Below are positions 49,550-59,946 of a stretch of DNA of 64,000 nt, one piece after another (position 1 is the first letter of the stretch; the number at the start of each line of letters is the position of its first letter). Under the pieces are notes generated by a model. That model was not told where the DNA came from. It worked only from the letters and a program-made list of their open reading frames with translations, and made no database searches. The position numbers and the translations under genes are program-made. Source of the DNA: Akkermansia muciniphila (GTDB lineage: Bacteria > Verrucomicrobiota > Verrucomicrobiia > Verrucomicrobiales > Akkermansiaceae); assembly GCA_945888515.1 (NCBI GenBank), contig CAMDAD010000001.1, positions 62,001 through 126,000 of the forward strand. The letters are read 5' to 3'.

Positions 49550-50077
49550 TCAGGGCGTGGCCTGATGGCGCACGCTCGCCAGGATCTGCTCGGCTTTTTT
49601 GCGCCGTTCCTCATTCGTTTCGAACACAATCTGGATCGTCCACAAGGTCTGCTCCTTGAGAAAATAGACGGACTCCACCGTCAGCGGCTTCGTTTCCACC
49701 TGCGCAGAAAATGACAAGCGCTGCGCCGGCAGATTGGACACCGTGACCCATGCCGTGCTCTGCATCGGCTTCGCAACACCGGGCCTGCGCCCCATCGCCG
49801 CTGCCGCTTGTTTGACAAAATTGTTCAACTCCATGGGCGTCCCTGGCATGTAATCCGTGCGGGCCACCGTGATTTCCATACCGTCCGCGACACAAATGTC
49901 ACTGCTCATCGCACGCACGGAATTGCTCACTGCAGTATCCGCCGTGCGCTGGTAACGGGTCGCGCTGCGGAATTCACCGTCGCAACGGAGTCGCACCTGA
50001 TGCACCGTATGATCGATCGGCTCCGACAGCGCCACCGTTGCGAACGATAACAAAAAGACAAGGACTTTACCAAACAT
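49550..50077 (-). CDS. Secreted hypothetical protein (175 aa)
   Basis: Signal peptide MFGKVLVFLLSFATVALSEP. Confidence 0.6.
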   Translation of the reverse strand: MFGKVLVFLLSFATVALSEPIDHTVHQVRLRCDGEFRSATRYQRTADTAVSNSVRAMSSDICVADGMEITVARTDYMPGTPMELNNFVKQAAAAMGRRPGVAKPMQSTAWVTVSNLPAQRLSFSAQVETKPLTVESVYFLKEQTLWTIQIVFETNEERRKKAEQILASVRHQATP

Positions 50078-50136
50078 GCAAATAAGCTAACAGATCACAG
50101 CTCATCGCACCACGGTAAAAATCATACCCACCGATC

Positions 50137-52173
50137 TCAAAACGGCTCATCCTCATCATCCCAGGAATTGCCCACTTTCCATTCCTCCACCATCGAAGCC
50201 GGGAAGTCGTTGAGAAAACGCGAGGGCTGTTGCATGACTTCGCCACTGTATGATTTCGGATTGATCATCGGATAGAGCAGGTAAAGCTGATCCTTGGCCC
50301 GTGTGATCGCTACGTAAAACAAACGGCGCTCTTCTTCTAGCATCGCATTGTCATCGGACTCGAGGATGCGCCCGTTGGGAAATTGCCCCTCGGCCAGCCA
50401 GATAAGAAATACGGCTTTCCATTCCAGGCCTTTGGATTGATGGATCGATGACAAAGTCACCTTCGCCTGCTCTTCCTCCTCCTGCGGCGCGTTCGGGTCA
50501 ACATCGGTATTGCTGAGCAGCGACATCTGCTCCAAGAAGAGCTCTATGTTATCAAAACCGCTGCTGAATTCCATCATCTTCTCAATGTCGCTGCGGCGGG
50601 CATCATAGTTGTCGAAGGTGACCTTCAGGTAATCATCATACATCCCCTCCAGCACGCTGTAAATCATGTCATAGGGCTTGGCAAAACCCTCTTCGCGCAC
50701 CATTTCATCGAGGATGTAGCCCACCTGCTTCCAGTCAGCCTCAGATTTTTTCGGCACTTTGATCTGGGAAAAAAACGAGGAGAATTTTTCTGGTGGTCGG
50801 TCTTTTTCTGCCCATCCCGTTTTCCACCAGGAATTCCACATTTTATCCGAAGTGGTGGCACCCACGCCTGGCAGCAGCTCGACCATTCGCTTGAACGCCA
50901 CCTCATCGCGGCGGTTGGTCACGAAACGCAGAAACGCGCTCACGTCCTTGATGTGTGCTTGTTCAAAAAATCGTAGACCGCTGGTGATCGCAAAGGGAAT
51001 GCCGCGCAGGGTCAGCTCCATTTGCACTTCCAGACTCTGGAAATGAGCGCGATACAAAATCGCAATCTCTTCCAGCGCGATTCCCTCCTCCTGCAATTCC
51101 ACAATGCGCTGCCCGACGAAGGAGGCCTGCATCGTGGGATCCTCCACCACCACCATCGCTGGCTTCATCAGACCGCCGGTCCGCTCGGCCCGTAGGTTCT
51201 TGTCAAAGCGCTCGGTGTTCGCGCGAATCGCTTCGTTCGAGAGATCCAAAATTTCCGGCACGCTGCGGTAGTTGGTCTCGATCGCATACGTGCGACACGG
51301 CCGTTGCTGGTGCGGAAACGCGAGGATGTTTTTCATGTTCGCCCCGCGCCAGGAATAGATCGACTGCGCGTCATCGCCCACCACCATCAGGCTGTTGCTC
51401 TCTCCTTCTAACAATTCGATTAGCTCACATTGCACGAGGTTCGTATCTTGAAATTCATCAACGAGAATATGGCGGAATTTTTTCCGATAGAGCGCCAGCA
51501 AATCCGCCCTTGTCCGCAGCAACTCCACGGTCTTGACCAGCAGGTCATCGAAATCCATCGAGTTCGTCTGTTGTTTTTTAGCGATGTATGCCACGCGTAT
51601 GGTCTCGATTTCCTCGAACCACTCCTCGAAATACTCGTAGCGCTCGCCGATAATGTCCTCCAGCGCTTGGCCGGTGTTCACCACCAGACTGAAAATCGAT
51701 GCCAACACGTCCGCTTTCGGGAAACGTTTTTTGTCCTGCTTGGAATCGCGTTTGCCGATGAGGGACTGGATCATCGACTTCTGGTCATCCCGATCCAGAA
51801 TGGTGAGCGAGCGGGTGAATCCAATCTCCTCCGCATGGCGACGGAGAATGCGGCTGCCGATCGAGTGAAAGGTCCCCGCCCACAGGTCCGAGGTATCCTG
51901 AGTCACCAGCTCGCGCACCCTGCCTATCATCTCGCGCGCGGCCTTATTCGTGAATGTCAGTAAAAGGATATGGCGGGCCTCCACCCCCTGATCCAAGAGC
52001 CACGCCACGCGATACGTGAGCGTACGAGTTTTCCCCGAACCGGCCCCCGCGATGACAAGCGCGCGGCCCTCCGGCGAACTCACGGCAGCGTATTGTTCGT
52101 CGTTCAGTTCCTTGCGGTAGTCGATGCCGGATGCCGCAACGCTCTTGCAGTGAATTTGGTATTCGCGCGCCAT
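50137..52173 (-). CDS. UvrD/PcrA-type ATP-dependent DNA helicase
   Basis: LNDEQYAAVSSPEGRALVIAGAGSGKTRTLTYRVAWLL. Confidence 0.94.
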   Translation of the reverse strand: MAREYQIHCKSVAASGIDYRKELNDEQYAAVSSPEGRALVIAGAGSGKTRTLTYRVAWLLDQGVEARHILLLTFTNKAAREMIGRVRELVTQDTSDLWAGTFHSIGSRILRRHAEEIGFTRSLTILDRDDQKSMIQSLIGKRDSKQDKKRFPKADVLASIFSLVVNTGQALEDIIGERYEYFEEWFEEIETIRVAYIAKKQQTNSMDFDDLLVKTVELLRTRADLLALYRKKFRHILVDEFQDTNLVQCELIELLEGESNSLMVVGDDAQSIYSWRGANMKNILAFPHQQRPCRTYAIETNYRSVPEILDLSNEAIRANTERFDKNLRAERTGGLMKPAMVVVEDPTMQASFVGQRIVELQEEGIALEEIAILYRAHFQSLEVQMELTLRGIPFAITSGLRFFEQAHIKDVSAFLRFVTNRRDEVAFKRMVELLPGVGATTSDKMWNSWWKTGWAEKDRPPEKFSSFFSQIKVPKKSEADWKQVGYILDEMVREEGFAKPYDMIYSVLEGMYDDYLKVTFDNYDARRSDIEKMMEFSSGFDNIELFLEQMSLLSNTDVDPNAPQEEEEQAKVTLSSIHQSKGLEWKAVFLIWLAEGQFPNGRILESDDNAMLEEERRLFYVAITRAKDQLYLLYPMINPKSYSGEVMQQPSRFLNDFPASMVEEWKVGNSWDDEDEPF

Positions 52174-52178
52174 GCCTC

Positions 52179-53876
52179 TTAGGAGTGATGCTCACGATCC
52201 AATGCATCCGCTTCCTCCACCGTAGCACCGCCATCCACACGCTTGGTAAACGAAATGAAACGGGAAAGCTCCGACCGCACGACCGGTAACAAAAGATACA
52301 CCCCGATCAAGTTGGGAATGCTCATCGCGAACAATGAGGCATCCGAGAAGTCGGTGGCATTCGCCATTGATGCAGAAGAGCCGACAACGATGATCAGGCA
52401 GAAAATCACCTTATAGATCCATGCCGTAATCGTTTTCTTTCCAAACAAGTATTGCCATGCTTGCAGGCCGTAGTAGCTCCAAGTGATGAGGGTGGAAAAC
52501 GCGAATAAAAACACGCACAAAAACAGAACATACTTGAAGGAGCTGTGTATCGTCTCGAAGGCGGCCGATGTCATCGCAATGCCCTCCTTATAACCAGTGC
52601 CCGATGTTCCGAGAGTGTAAGCATGCCCGTTGATCACGTAGTTCGCGGAATCGCCGTCGAAATTCATCGTCACGCAAAGCACGAGAGCCGTCATCGAGCA
52701 AATCACCACCGTATCAAGAAATGGCTCTAACAGAGCCACTACGCCTTCCGATGCTGGACGTCGGGTTTTCGCCGCCGCATGCGCGATCGGAGCCGATCCG
52801 ATGCCCGCTTCGTTCGAGAACGTCGCGCGTCGCATGCCCCAGATGAATGCCGCCACCAGGCCTCCGGTGATGGCCGCACGCGGTTCAAAAGCCTCGCGTA
52901 GGATCATTTGCAATGCGGGAACGATGTGAGAAGCATTGACCAGCAACACCAGCAGCGCGCTGACCACATAGAGGCCGCACATCAATGGAACCAATTTGTC
53001 CGTGACCTTGGCAATGCCTTGAATGCCGCCAATAATCACCAGCGCCGTCATGAAGGCCATGATGAGACCGAAAACCCATTGATTATCGAAAAAGAACGAT
53101 GACTCACCGCCCGTGATATTGATCAACTGGCTCGTCACTTGGTTGACCTGAAAAATATTACCTCCACCGAACGAAGCGAAAACGCAAAAGATAGCGAAGA
53201 AGAAAGCCAACACCATGCCTAACGGTTTTAAGCCGCGCTCGCTCAGACCACGGCGTAGGTAATACATCGGTCCACCGTGAACGTTGCCTTCGGTATCAAA
53301 GATCCGGTATTTCACGCCCAGCGTGCACTCGGCAAACTTCGTCGACATCCCGAGGAATCCGCTCAGGAACAACCAGAACGCCACCCCGGGACCGCCGCTG
53401 TGAATCCCAATCGCCACCCCCGCGATGTTACCCAGTCCCACCGTGCCAGAAACGGCTGCTGTCAGCGCCTGAAAGTGCGTCACCGATCCCGGATCGCTCG
53501 CCAAACTGTATTTTCCGCGCACCGTGCGTATCGCCAAGCCAAAGGCGCGGATATTGATGAACTTAAATACGATGGTCACGATCACGCCTGCCGAAGCCAA
53601 CCAAAAGATCACCCACAACGCCTCGTATCCGCCCACATGGATCGTGGAAAAAACCGCATTCACGAAAGGAGCTGTTACCTTGCCGAACCATTCGTCGATT
53701 TTCTGATCCATCGATTTCTCTACGACGGTCGCCGTTTCCTGAGCAAAGCCGCTACTAAGACTCAAAAAAAATAATACCATCATTCTAGTGAGCCATCCGC
53801 ACCATTTTCGCTGCTTTATACATTCCATACCTGAGCACACTGACAAACTCTGCCACCTGAGACAAGCAAGAAACAA
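52179..53876 (-). CDS. AGCS family sodium:alanine/glycine symporter
   Basis: TAAVSGTVGLGNIAGVAIGIHSGGPGVAFWL; start uncertain. Confidence 0.93.
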   Translation of the reverse strand: MFLACLRWQSLSVCSGMECIKQRKWCGWLTRMMVLFFLSLSSGFAQETATVVEKSMDQKIDEWFGKVTAPFVNAVFSTIHVGGYEALWVIFWLASAGVIVTIVFKFINIRAFGLAIRTVRGKYSLASDPGSVTHFQALTAAVSGTVGLGNIAGVAIGIHSGGPGVAFWLFLSGFLGMSTKFAECTLGVKYRIFDTEGNVHGGPMYYLRRGLSERGLKPLGMVLAFFFAIFCVFASFGGGNIFQVNQVTSQLINITGGESSFFFDNQWVFGLIMAFMTALVIIGGIQGIAKVTDKLVPLMCGLYVVSALLVLLVNASHIVPALQMILREAFEPRAAITGGLVAAFIWGMRRATFSNEAGIGSAPIAHAAAKTRRPASEGVVALLEPFLDTVVICSMTALVLCVTMNFDGDSANYVINGHAYTLGTSGTGYKEGIAMTSAAFETIHSSFKYVLFLCVFLFAFSTLITWSYYGLQAWQYLFGKKTITAWIYKVIFCLIIVVGSSASMANATDFSDASLFAMSIPNLIGVYLLLPVVRSELSRFISFTKRVDGGATVEEADALDREHHS

Positions 53877-53974
53877 ACATTCGCCCGATTAATGAAACGC
53901 TACGTTCACGGGAAAAATCCTCACTTGCGTCTTGGCTTGGGTCGATTACAGTGCGCTCGAAAGACAACGACCCT

Positions 53975-54346
53975 ATGAGCGAATCCACACCTAACATCAC
54001 TGCCTATCTGAAAACCTTCTGCGGCTGGAGCGAGGGCGTGCGCGCTGTGATGCGCAAGTACGATCTTCCCTTCGAAGAGAAAGACATCATCAAGAATCCC
54101 GCTTTCCGCTGGGAAATGGAAACCAAGAGCGGTCAGCCGCTTTCACCTTGCGTCGAGATCAATGGCCATATGCTCGCTGATATTTCCGGCGCGGAAGTGG
54201 AGACGTGGATGATCGAAAACGGGCTCGTGCAGGCGATCGATGCCGAGGCGGATGCGCCTATCAATTCGGCCTGCAGCGATGAACAGCACGCGGCGATGGC
54301 GCGCGCGCAGTTGCCGAAAATCTCGAAGATCAAACTTCTCGACTGA
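53975..54346 (+). CDS. Glutaredoxin family protein (CGWS)
   Basis: ITAYLKTFCGWSEGVRAVMRKYDLPFEEKDI. Confidence 0.75.
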   Translation: MSESTPNITAYLKTFCGWSEGVRAVMRKYDLPFEEKDIIKNPAFRWEMETKSGQPLSPCVEINGHMLADISGAEVETWMIENGLVQAIDAEADAPINSACSDEQHAAMARAQLPKISKIKLLD

Positions 54347-54349
54347 TTC

Positions 54350-54811
54350 TCACTGGGCTCCGGCCTTCTTGAGCTGCGCGATGGCTTCATCCAGCTTCTT
54401 GCGCAACGCCACGAGCGCTTCGTTGCGTTCTGCGATCGCTTGGTCGCGCTCTTTGATGGCCGCTTCCCACTGCACGATTTGCTGGCGCAGAGCATCGCGT
54501 TCGGCACTCGCCTGATCGCGCGCGGCCGTCGCCACGGTGAGTTCTTCACCTTGGACTTTGCTGAGCCGCGCGGCTTCGTCGGCAGACTTCTGCGTTTCCA
54601 TCAGCGCCTGTTTCAGCTCTGCCAAATCCTGTGCGAGCGACTCCGCGCGTTTCACGGCTTCATCGCGCTCTTCGCCCAAAGCATGGGCTTGGACTTGCAG
54701 CGTGCGATAGGCCTCGCGACGCTTCTCGCTTTGTGTCCACTGCAGCGCTACGATGCCTAACAGAATCGCACAGCCAATGGCATTGATCAGGGGAATCAGA
54801 GGTTGCTTCAT
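54350..54811 (-). CDS. Coiled-coil hypothetical protein
   Basis: N-term TM segment followed by heptad-rich helix; co-directional with exbD. Confidence 0.65.
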   Translation of the reverse strand: MKQPLIPLINAIGCAILLGIVALQWTQSEKRREAYRTLQVQAHALGEERDEAVKRAESLAQDLAELKQALMETQKSADEAARLSKVQGEELTVATAARDQASAERDALRQQIVQWEAAIKERDQAIAERNEALVALRKKLDEAIAQLKKAGAQ

Positions 54812-55233
54812 GGCTTCGGCGTTTTGCTTTCAAAACTCACGCGCTCAATGCCCGCCGCACGCACGGCATCGAGCAGACGCATCACTTGTTGGTGGCGGGC
54901 ATTCGCATGCGCGGCGATCAGGACATTCACTTCATCACGATTTTCCAGCACCGCCAATCGCTCGGTGACCTCAGTAGGCGTGAGGATTTCCTCTTTCAAG
55001 GTGATGACACCCTGCTCGTTGAGGGCGAAGTGATAGGGAGGAACGGATTTTTCCGAGAGAGCGGCCTGCGCATCAGGAAGCTCGATGGGCACGCGGCTGA
55101 GCTGCGTCATACTCAGACTGACCAGCATGAAACTGGCGAGCAGGAAAAACATGATATCGATCAGCGGCACGATCTCGATACGAGCGTCATCGTGGCCATC
55201 CTGGTCTTGGTTGGTGGAGAGTTTGACAGGCAT
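54808..55233 (-). CDS. exbD: ExbD/TolR family biopolymer transport protein
   Basis: ARIEIVPLIDIMFFLLASFMLVSLSM. Confidence 0.9.
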   Translation of the reverse strand: MPVKLSTNQDQDGHDDARIEIVPLIDIMFFLLASFMLVSLSMTQLSRVPIELPDAQAALSEKSVPPYHFALNEQGVITLKEEILTPTEVTERLAVLENRDEVNVLIAAHANARHQQVMRLLDAVRAAGIERVSFESKTPKP

Positions 55234-55238
55234 ATCGC

Positions 55239-55895
55239 TCAGGCACGCGGTGCTTTGAAATCGGCGAGATCATGGCCGTGCGACTTCGCCGCACCGGCGA
55301 GGAGTTCGCAGTGATTGATCCAGTGTTCCAGCTTTCCACGCAGCAAGGAGGTTTTCTTGCGGAAAAAATTGAAGGGCAGCAGGCAGAGAATCGCGATGCC
55401 CAGACCTGCAGCAGTGGCGATCAGCGCCTCGGCGATGCCGCCTGACACCTTGGTCACAGCGAGCTGATCGTTGCCGACAAAATTGAACGAGCCCATGATG
55501 CCGACCACCGTGCCGAGCAATCCGAGTAATGGCGCGAGTGTGATCACCGTGCTCAAAACCCACAGGCGAGCCTCGGATTTTTCCAACAAATTACTGGCAT
55601 GCAACTGCATCGCCGCAAGTGGGGACGTGGCCGCGTGCGACATGCCATCGCGCAGGTTTTCCAGAAATGGATCGGCTTGTTTGTGAGTGGTCTGCCAGAC
55701 CTGATCAAACTGCCCCAAGCCCAGTGCCTCGCGGACCGCCTCTTGTTGCGCTACATTGACGCGACCACGCAGACGCATCCACCAGATGATGCGGTCCAAG
55801 ATCACGCAGATCGCAAGGAAAAACAACAGCGCCATCGGCCACATAATGGGGCCGCCTTTTTCAAAATATTCAACGAGAATGTGCGAGAGTATCAT
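55239..55895 (-). CDS. exbB: MotA/TolQ/ExbB proton channel family protein
   Basis: LWVLSTVITLAPLLGLLGTVVGIMGSF. Confidence 0.92.
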   Translation of the reverse strand: MILSHILVEYFEKGGPIMWPMALLFFLAICVILDRIIWWMRLRGRVNVAQQEAVREALGLGQFDQVWQTTHKQADPFLENLRDGMSHAATSPLAAMQLHASNLLEKSEARLWVLSTVITLAPLLGLLGTVVGIMGSFNFVGNDQLAVTKVSGGIAEALIATAAGLGIAILCLLPFNFFRKKTSLLRGKLEHWINHCELLAGAAKSHGHDLADFKAPRA

Positions 55896-55900
55896 AGGAA

Positions 55901-56635
55901 TCAGTTGAGTCGGAAAACGATGGGAATTTTATAGCGCCGGGCCTCTCCTGCTGGAAATTTCCAGCGACTGCGAATGGTGGAGAGCGCCGCGTTGTTCAGT
56001 GAATCATACGCGCAAGGCGTCTTAACCCAAGCGCTGAGAACCTTGCCATCGACGCCGACGATGAACTCGACCAACACTGTGCCCTGATGATTGCTGCGTC
56101 TGGCCTGGAGCGGGTAACTGGGAGCGGGCTGGCGCCCCGCGCCGCTGCCGAAGGATAAAGTGGTCGCGTTGCTCGGTGGTCCGCCGCCCGTGGATTTCCC
56201 AGCAGTGGCAGGACGATTGTTGGCAGAAGAACTGCTCGAGGGCTTGGCCTGCGGCCGCGGCGTGCTGGGCGCGGCGACTTGCACTGCCGTTTTTTTGATC
56301 ACCGGTGCGGGCATTTCGGGAACATCTGGCAAGTCCTCCATCGGCGCCATTTCCGGCATGGGCGGCGGCGTGGGCAGCGTGGCGATCACAGGCACAACCG
56401 CCGGCTCGGCAGCCTCAGTGCTTTCCGAAGTCTGATTTTCCTCGGTCTGCGCGTCTTGCAGCGCCTCGGCGGGAGCGATGTCGATACTCGTCATCACGCT
56501 CAACGGTTGCGGTTTCACCACAAGAGCCACCGCCCATTCCTGCGGCAGGGAAAAGCCGACCATCGCCCCCAAACTCACACTCAACCAAGCGGCGAGCGTG
56601 ATCACATTCAGGGCGTAAAGAGCAGGTTTGGACAT
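55901..56635 (-). CDS. tonB: TonB-like energy transducer
   Basis: N-term TM, Pro-rich linker, C-term PSYPLQARRSNHQGTVLVEFIVGVDGKV. Confidence 0.9.
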   Translation of the reverse strand: MSKPALYALNVITLAAWLSVSLGAMVGFSLPQEWAVALVVKPQPLSVMTSIDIAPAEALQDAQTEENQTSESTEAAEPAVVPVIATLPTPPPMPEMAPMEDLPDVPEMPAPVIKKTAVQVAAPSTPRPQAKPSSSSSANNRPATAGKSTGGGPPSNATTLSFGSGAGRQPAPSYPLQARRSNHQGTVLVEFIVGVDGKVLSAWVKTPCAYDSLNNAALSTIRSRWKFPAGEARRYKIPIVFRLN

Positions 56636-56649
56636 GCGCAATGGCTATA

Positions 56650-56672
56650 TTATTGAGATTGATTCTCAATAA
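56650..56672. promoter_or_regulatory. Fur-box-like palindrome upstream of tonB-exbB-exbD
   Basis: ttattgagattgattctcaataa: near-perfect inverted repeat matching the TTGAGAATGATTCTCAA type, ~15 bp upstream of the tonB ATG. Confidence 0.75.
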
Positions 56673-56703
56673 CGCAAGAGAAAATTTTGAAAAAATCGCA
56701 AAT

Positions 56704-58107
56704 TTATTGCAATTCCACGGCATGAGCGATGCGCAATAGCTGCGCTTCTTGCAGGTGTGGCGTGATGATTTGCAGGCCGATGGGCAGTCCGCTCACAGGC
56801 AAGGGCACGGAAATAGCGGGCAGTCCAGCGAGGTTGACAGGGATGGTGCAGACATCGGCGAGGTAGTCTTCCAGCGGATTCGAGCACTCGCCCATTTTTC
56901 GAGCGGGGCTAGGTGCGACGGGAGAAACGATGGCATCGACCAGTTGAAAGGCCTGTTCGAAATCTCGACGGATCAGCGTCCTGACTTTTTGCGCTTTGTT
57001 GTAGTAGGCATCGTAGTAGCCCGAGGAAAGCACGTAGGTTCCTAACAGAATCCGGCGTTTTACCTCGGCGCCGAAGCCCTCTTCGCGCGATTGCTGATAG
57101 AGCGAAAGGATGTCCGCAGGATGCGCGGCGCGGTGACCGTAGCGCACGCCATCGAAGCGAGAGAGATTGGAAGACGCCTCCGCCGGTGCGATGATGTAGT
57201 AGGTGGCGACGGCGTATTCGGTATGCGGCAGGGAAATTTCCACAGCCGTGGCCCCTTGTTCTTCGAGTCGTGCGACGCCGGCCATGGTCGCCGCTTTCAC
57301 CGCCGGATCGAGTCCCTCGGCGAAGTATTCCTTGGGAATGCCGATGCGCAATCCCTTGACTCCCTGTTTCAACCCACTGAGATAGTCATCGACCGCCACT
57401 GGCAAGCTAGTCGAGTCTAAGGGATCGTGCCCGGCGATGGTTTGCAGCAGCAGCGCCGCATCTTCTACCGTGCGCGTCATCGGTCCGATCTGATCGAGCG
57501 ATGAGGCGAAAGCGACGAGACCGTAGCGCGAGACGAGGCCGTAAGAAGGCTTCAGCCCGACCACCCCGCAATGCGAAGCAGGCTGACGAATCGAGCCACC
57601 GGTATCGGAACCTAACGCGGCAGGCACAAAACGCGCTGCTACTGCCGCTGCCGAGCCACCAGAAGAACCGCCGGGAATGTGCCCGGGGGCAGCAGGATTA
57701 TTCGTTGCTTGCAGAGCGGAATTTTCCGTGGCCGAGCCCATCGCAAACTCGTCCATGTTCGTGCGGCCGAACAAGATCGCACCGGCAGCGCGCAGTTGCT
57801 TGATTACGCCGGCATCGTAGGGCGAGCGGTAATGTTCCGCGAGAAACTTCGATCCACAGGTGCAGGGCTCGTCCACAGCGTTGATGTTGTCCTTGATCGC
57901 GATGGGAATGCCACCCAGCGGCAGCGAGAGATCGGCCTTAGCCGCGGCGGCACGAATGCGATCGGCATCGAGCGAGAGAAACGCGCCTACCTCGCCCTCG
58001 TGAGCTGATGTTTGCGCCAGCAGGTCATCGACGATGTCGGTGGATGTAATGGCGCCGCGGCTGAGAAGATCGCGCAGGGCGGTGATAGAATGTTGGGACA
58101 AGCTCAT
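56704..58107 (-). CDS. gatA: Asp-tRNA(Asn)/Glu-tRNA(Gln) amidotransferase subunit A
   Basis: GIPIAIKDNINAVDEPCTCGSKFL; GSSGGSAAAVAARFVPAALGSDTGGSIRQPA. Confidence 0.96.
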   Translation of the reverse strand: MSLSQHSITALRDLLSRGAITSTDIVDDLLAQTSAHEGEVGAFLSLDADRIRAAAAKADLSLPLGGIPIAIKDNINAVDEPCTCGSKFLAEHYRSPYDAGVIKQLRAAGAILFGRTNMDEFAMGSATENSALQATNNPAAPGHIPGGSSGGSAAAVAARFVPAALGSDTGGSIRQPASHCGVVGLKPSYGLVSRYGLVAFASSLDQIGPMTRTVEDAALLLQTIAGHDPLDSTSLPVAVDDYLSGLKQGVKGLRIGIPKEYFAEGLDPAVKAATMAGVARLEEQGATAVEISLPHTEYAVATYYIIAPAEASSNLSRFDGVRYGHRAAHPADILSLYQQSREEGFGAEVKRRILLGTYVLSSGYYDAYYNKAQKVRTLIRRDFEQAFQLVDAIVSPVAPSPARKMGECSNPLEDYLADVCTIPVNLAGLPAISVPLPVSGLPIGLQIITPHLQEAQLLRIAHAVELQ

Positions 58108-58120
58108 GGAAAAAAAGATG

Positions 58121-58414
58121 TTAGGCATCGGCGACTACCTTGGGCACGCGAATCTGTTGTTGCGCCTGATCGGGAGCATTTTGCAGCAAGGCCTCTTGCG
58201 GCAGGCTCTGCCACGGCGTATCATCGCGCATCGGTGCCGCGATGGGTATGGGATAAGCGGTGGGTTCGATGCCGGAAACGTCCAGCGTGGAGAGTTGTTC
58301 AATGTGGCAGAGGATGGCATCGAGCTGCCCGGTGAAATGCTCCACTTCAGCGTCCGATAGCTCCAGACGCGCCAGAGTGGCGATGCGACGAACATCCATG
58401 TGAGGTTGCGACAT
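58121..58414 (-). CDS. gatC: Asp/Glu-tRNA amidotransferase subunit C
   Basis: VRRIATLARLELSDAEVEHFTGQLDAIL. Confidence 0.93.
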   Translation of the reverse strand: MSQPHMDVRRIATLARLELSDAEVEHFTGQLDAILCHIEQLSTLDVSGIEPTAYPIPIAAPMRDDTPWQSLPQEALLQNAPDQAQQQIRVPKVVADA

Positions 58415-58515
58415 GGGCGGACAGTAATGAATGCCTGCTCAAAACGCCACTGATTTCAGAGCGCTGCCTGATTTTTTCCATAGCGCAGAGACGCGGAATC
58501 GCAGATAGTGCGCGT

Positions 58516-59895
58516 GTGCAAGCACTCGCAGTTCTGAATATCGTCGGCCTCTCCACCAGTTGCCTGGGGTCCTCCACGCCGCGCCTCTGTGCATTCCGCG
58601 ATCGCCGTGGCGTGCAGTCCTTTCCTCCAGCCTTCCCCGCAGTGACCTGCACGGCGCAGAGCCACATGCTCACTGGCACCGATGCTTCTGGGCACGGCAT
58701 CGTCGCGAATGGTTGGCTGGATCGCGAGTCAGCCGAGGTGCGTTTCTGGAAACAAAGCAATCGACTCGTGCGCGGGGAAAAAATCTGGCACCGCCTGCAA
58801 CGTGAGCTACCCGGCTTCACCTGCGCGAATTTGTTCTGGTGGTATAACATGGCGACCGATGCCGACCTCGCGATCACACCGCGGCCACTCTATCTGGCCG
58901 ATGGCCGGAAATCCTTCGACATCCACACCCAGCCCATGGGCCTGCGCGAGACCATCAAGGCCGATCTCGGCGAGTTCCCTTTCCCCAGCTTTTGGGGTCC
59001 CGCGGCGGGCATTGCCTGCTCGGAGTGGATCGCCGCCTCCGCGCGCTGGATCTATCAGAAACACCAACCCTCGCTCAACCTCGTCTATCTGCCTCACCTC
59101 GACTACGGCTTACAAAAATACGGCCCTGGCGCTCCGGAAATGGCACAAGAGCTGACCGAGATCGATGCCGTAGCGGGCGAACTAATCGACTTTTACGAAC
59201 GACATGGCGTGCGCGTCCTCATCGTTTCGGAATACGGTATTTCACCCGTGAAACAGCCGGTTCACCTGAATCGCATCCTGCGCCAAGCCGGACTTCTCTC
59301 GATCAAAGACGAACTCGGACGCGACGGCCTAGACCTTTTTCAATCCGAGGCAATCGCCGTGGCCGATCACCAGGTCGCCCATGTTTATGTCAAATCTCCG
59401 GAAAAAATCGATGCCGTCAAAGCCCTACTCGCCACCGTTCCGGGCGTGGACAGGGTGGAGTATACACACGAACGTTGGAGTCCAGGCATCGCGCTTGAAC
59501 GCGCCGGCGACCTTATCGTCACTGCCGCACCCGATGCGTGGTTCACGTATTATTTCTGGAATGATGACAGACGTGCGCCCGACTACGCCCGCTGCGTCGA
59601 CATCCACCGCAAGCCTGGCTACGATCCCGCGGAACTCTTCCTCGATCCCACCCTGTGCTGCCCTAAGCTCACGATCGCCGCCTTTTTACTGAAGAAAAAA
59701 CTCGGTCTACGCGCGTTGATGGAGGTGATTCCGCTGGACGCCACTCTCGTCAAAGGCTCGCATGGTCGAGATCAAGTGCCTACGCAAGAGCAGGCCCTCG
59801 TTCTCGGTGCCAAACGAACCATTCACAAAGCCGAACAGATTTTCGACGAAATGCTAGAACACTTTCTGCCGAACGGGCGCAGCGGGTCTGAGTAA
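58516..59895 (+). CDS. Alkaline phosphatase/nucleotide pyrophosphatase superfamily protein
   Basis: FPAVTCTAQSHMLTGTDASGHGIVANGW; LVYLPHLDYGLQKYGP. Confidence 0.8.
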   Translation: MQALAVLNIVGLSTSCLGSSTPRLCAFRDRRGVQSFPPAFPAVTCTAQSHMLTGTDASGHGIVANGWLDRESAEVRFWKQSNRLVRGEKIWHRLQRELPGFTCANLFWWYNMATDADLAITPRPLYLADGRKSFDIHTQPMGLRETIKADLGEFPFPSFWGPAAGIACSEWIAASARWIYQKHQPSLNLVYLPHLDYGLQKYGPGAPEMAQELTEIDAVAGELIDFYERHGVRVLIVSEYGISPVKQPVHLNRILRQAGLLSIKDELGRDGLDLFQSEAIAVADHQVAHVYVKSPEKIDAVKALLATVPGVDRVEYTHERWSPGIALERAGDLIVTAAPDAWFTYYFWNDDRRAPDYARCVDIHRKPGYDPAELFLDPTLCCPKLTIAAFLLKKKLGLRALMEVIPLDATLVKGSHGRDQVPTQEQALVLGAKRTIHKAEQIFDEMLEHFLPNGRSGSE

Positions 59896-59946
59896 ATCAG
59901 AGCATGTCCCACATCCGCCCCACGGCGAGTCGCTTAGCGGAGGAGA

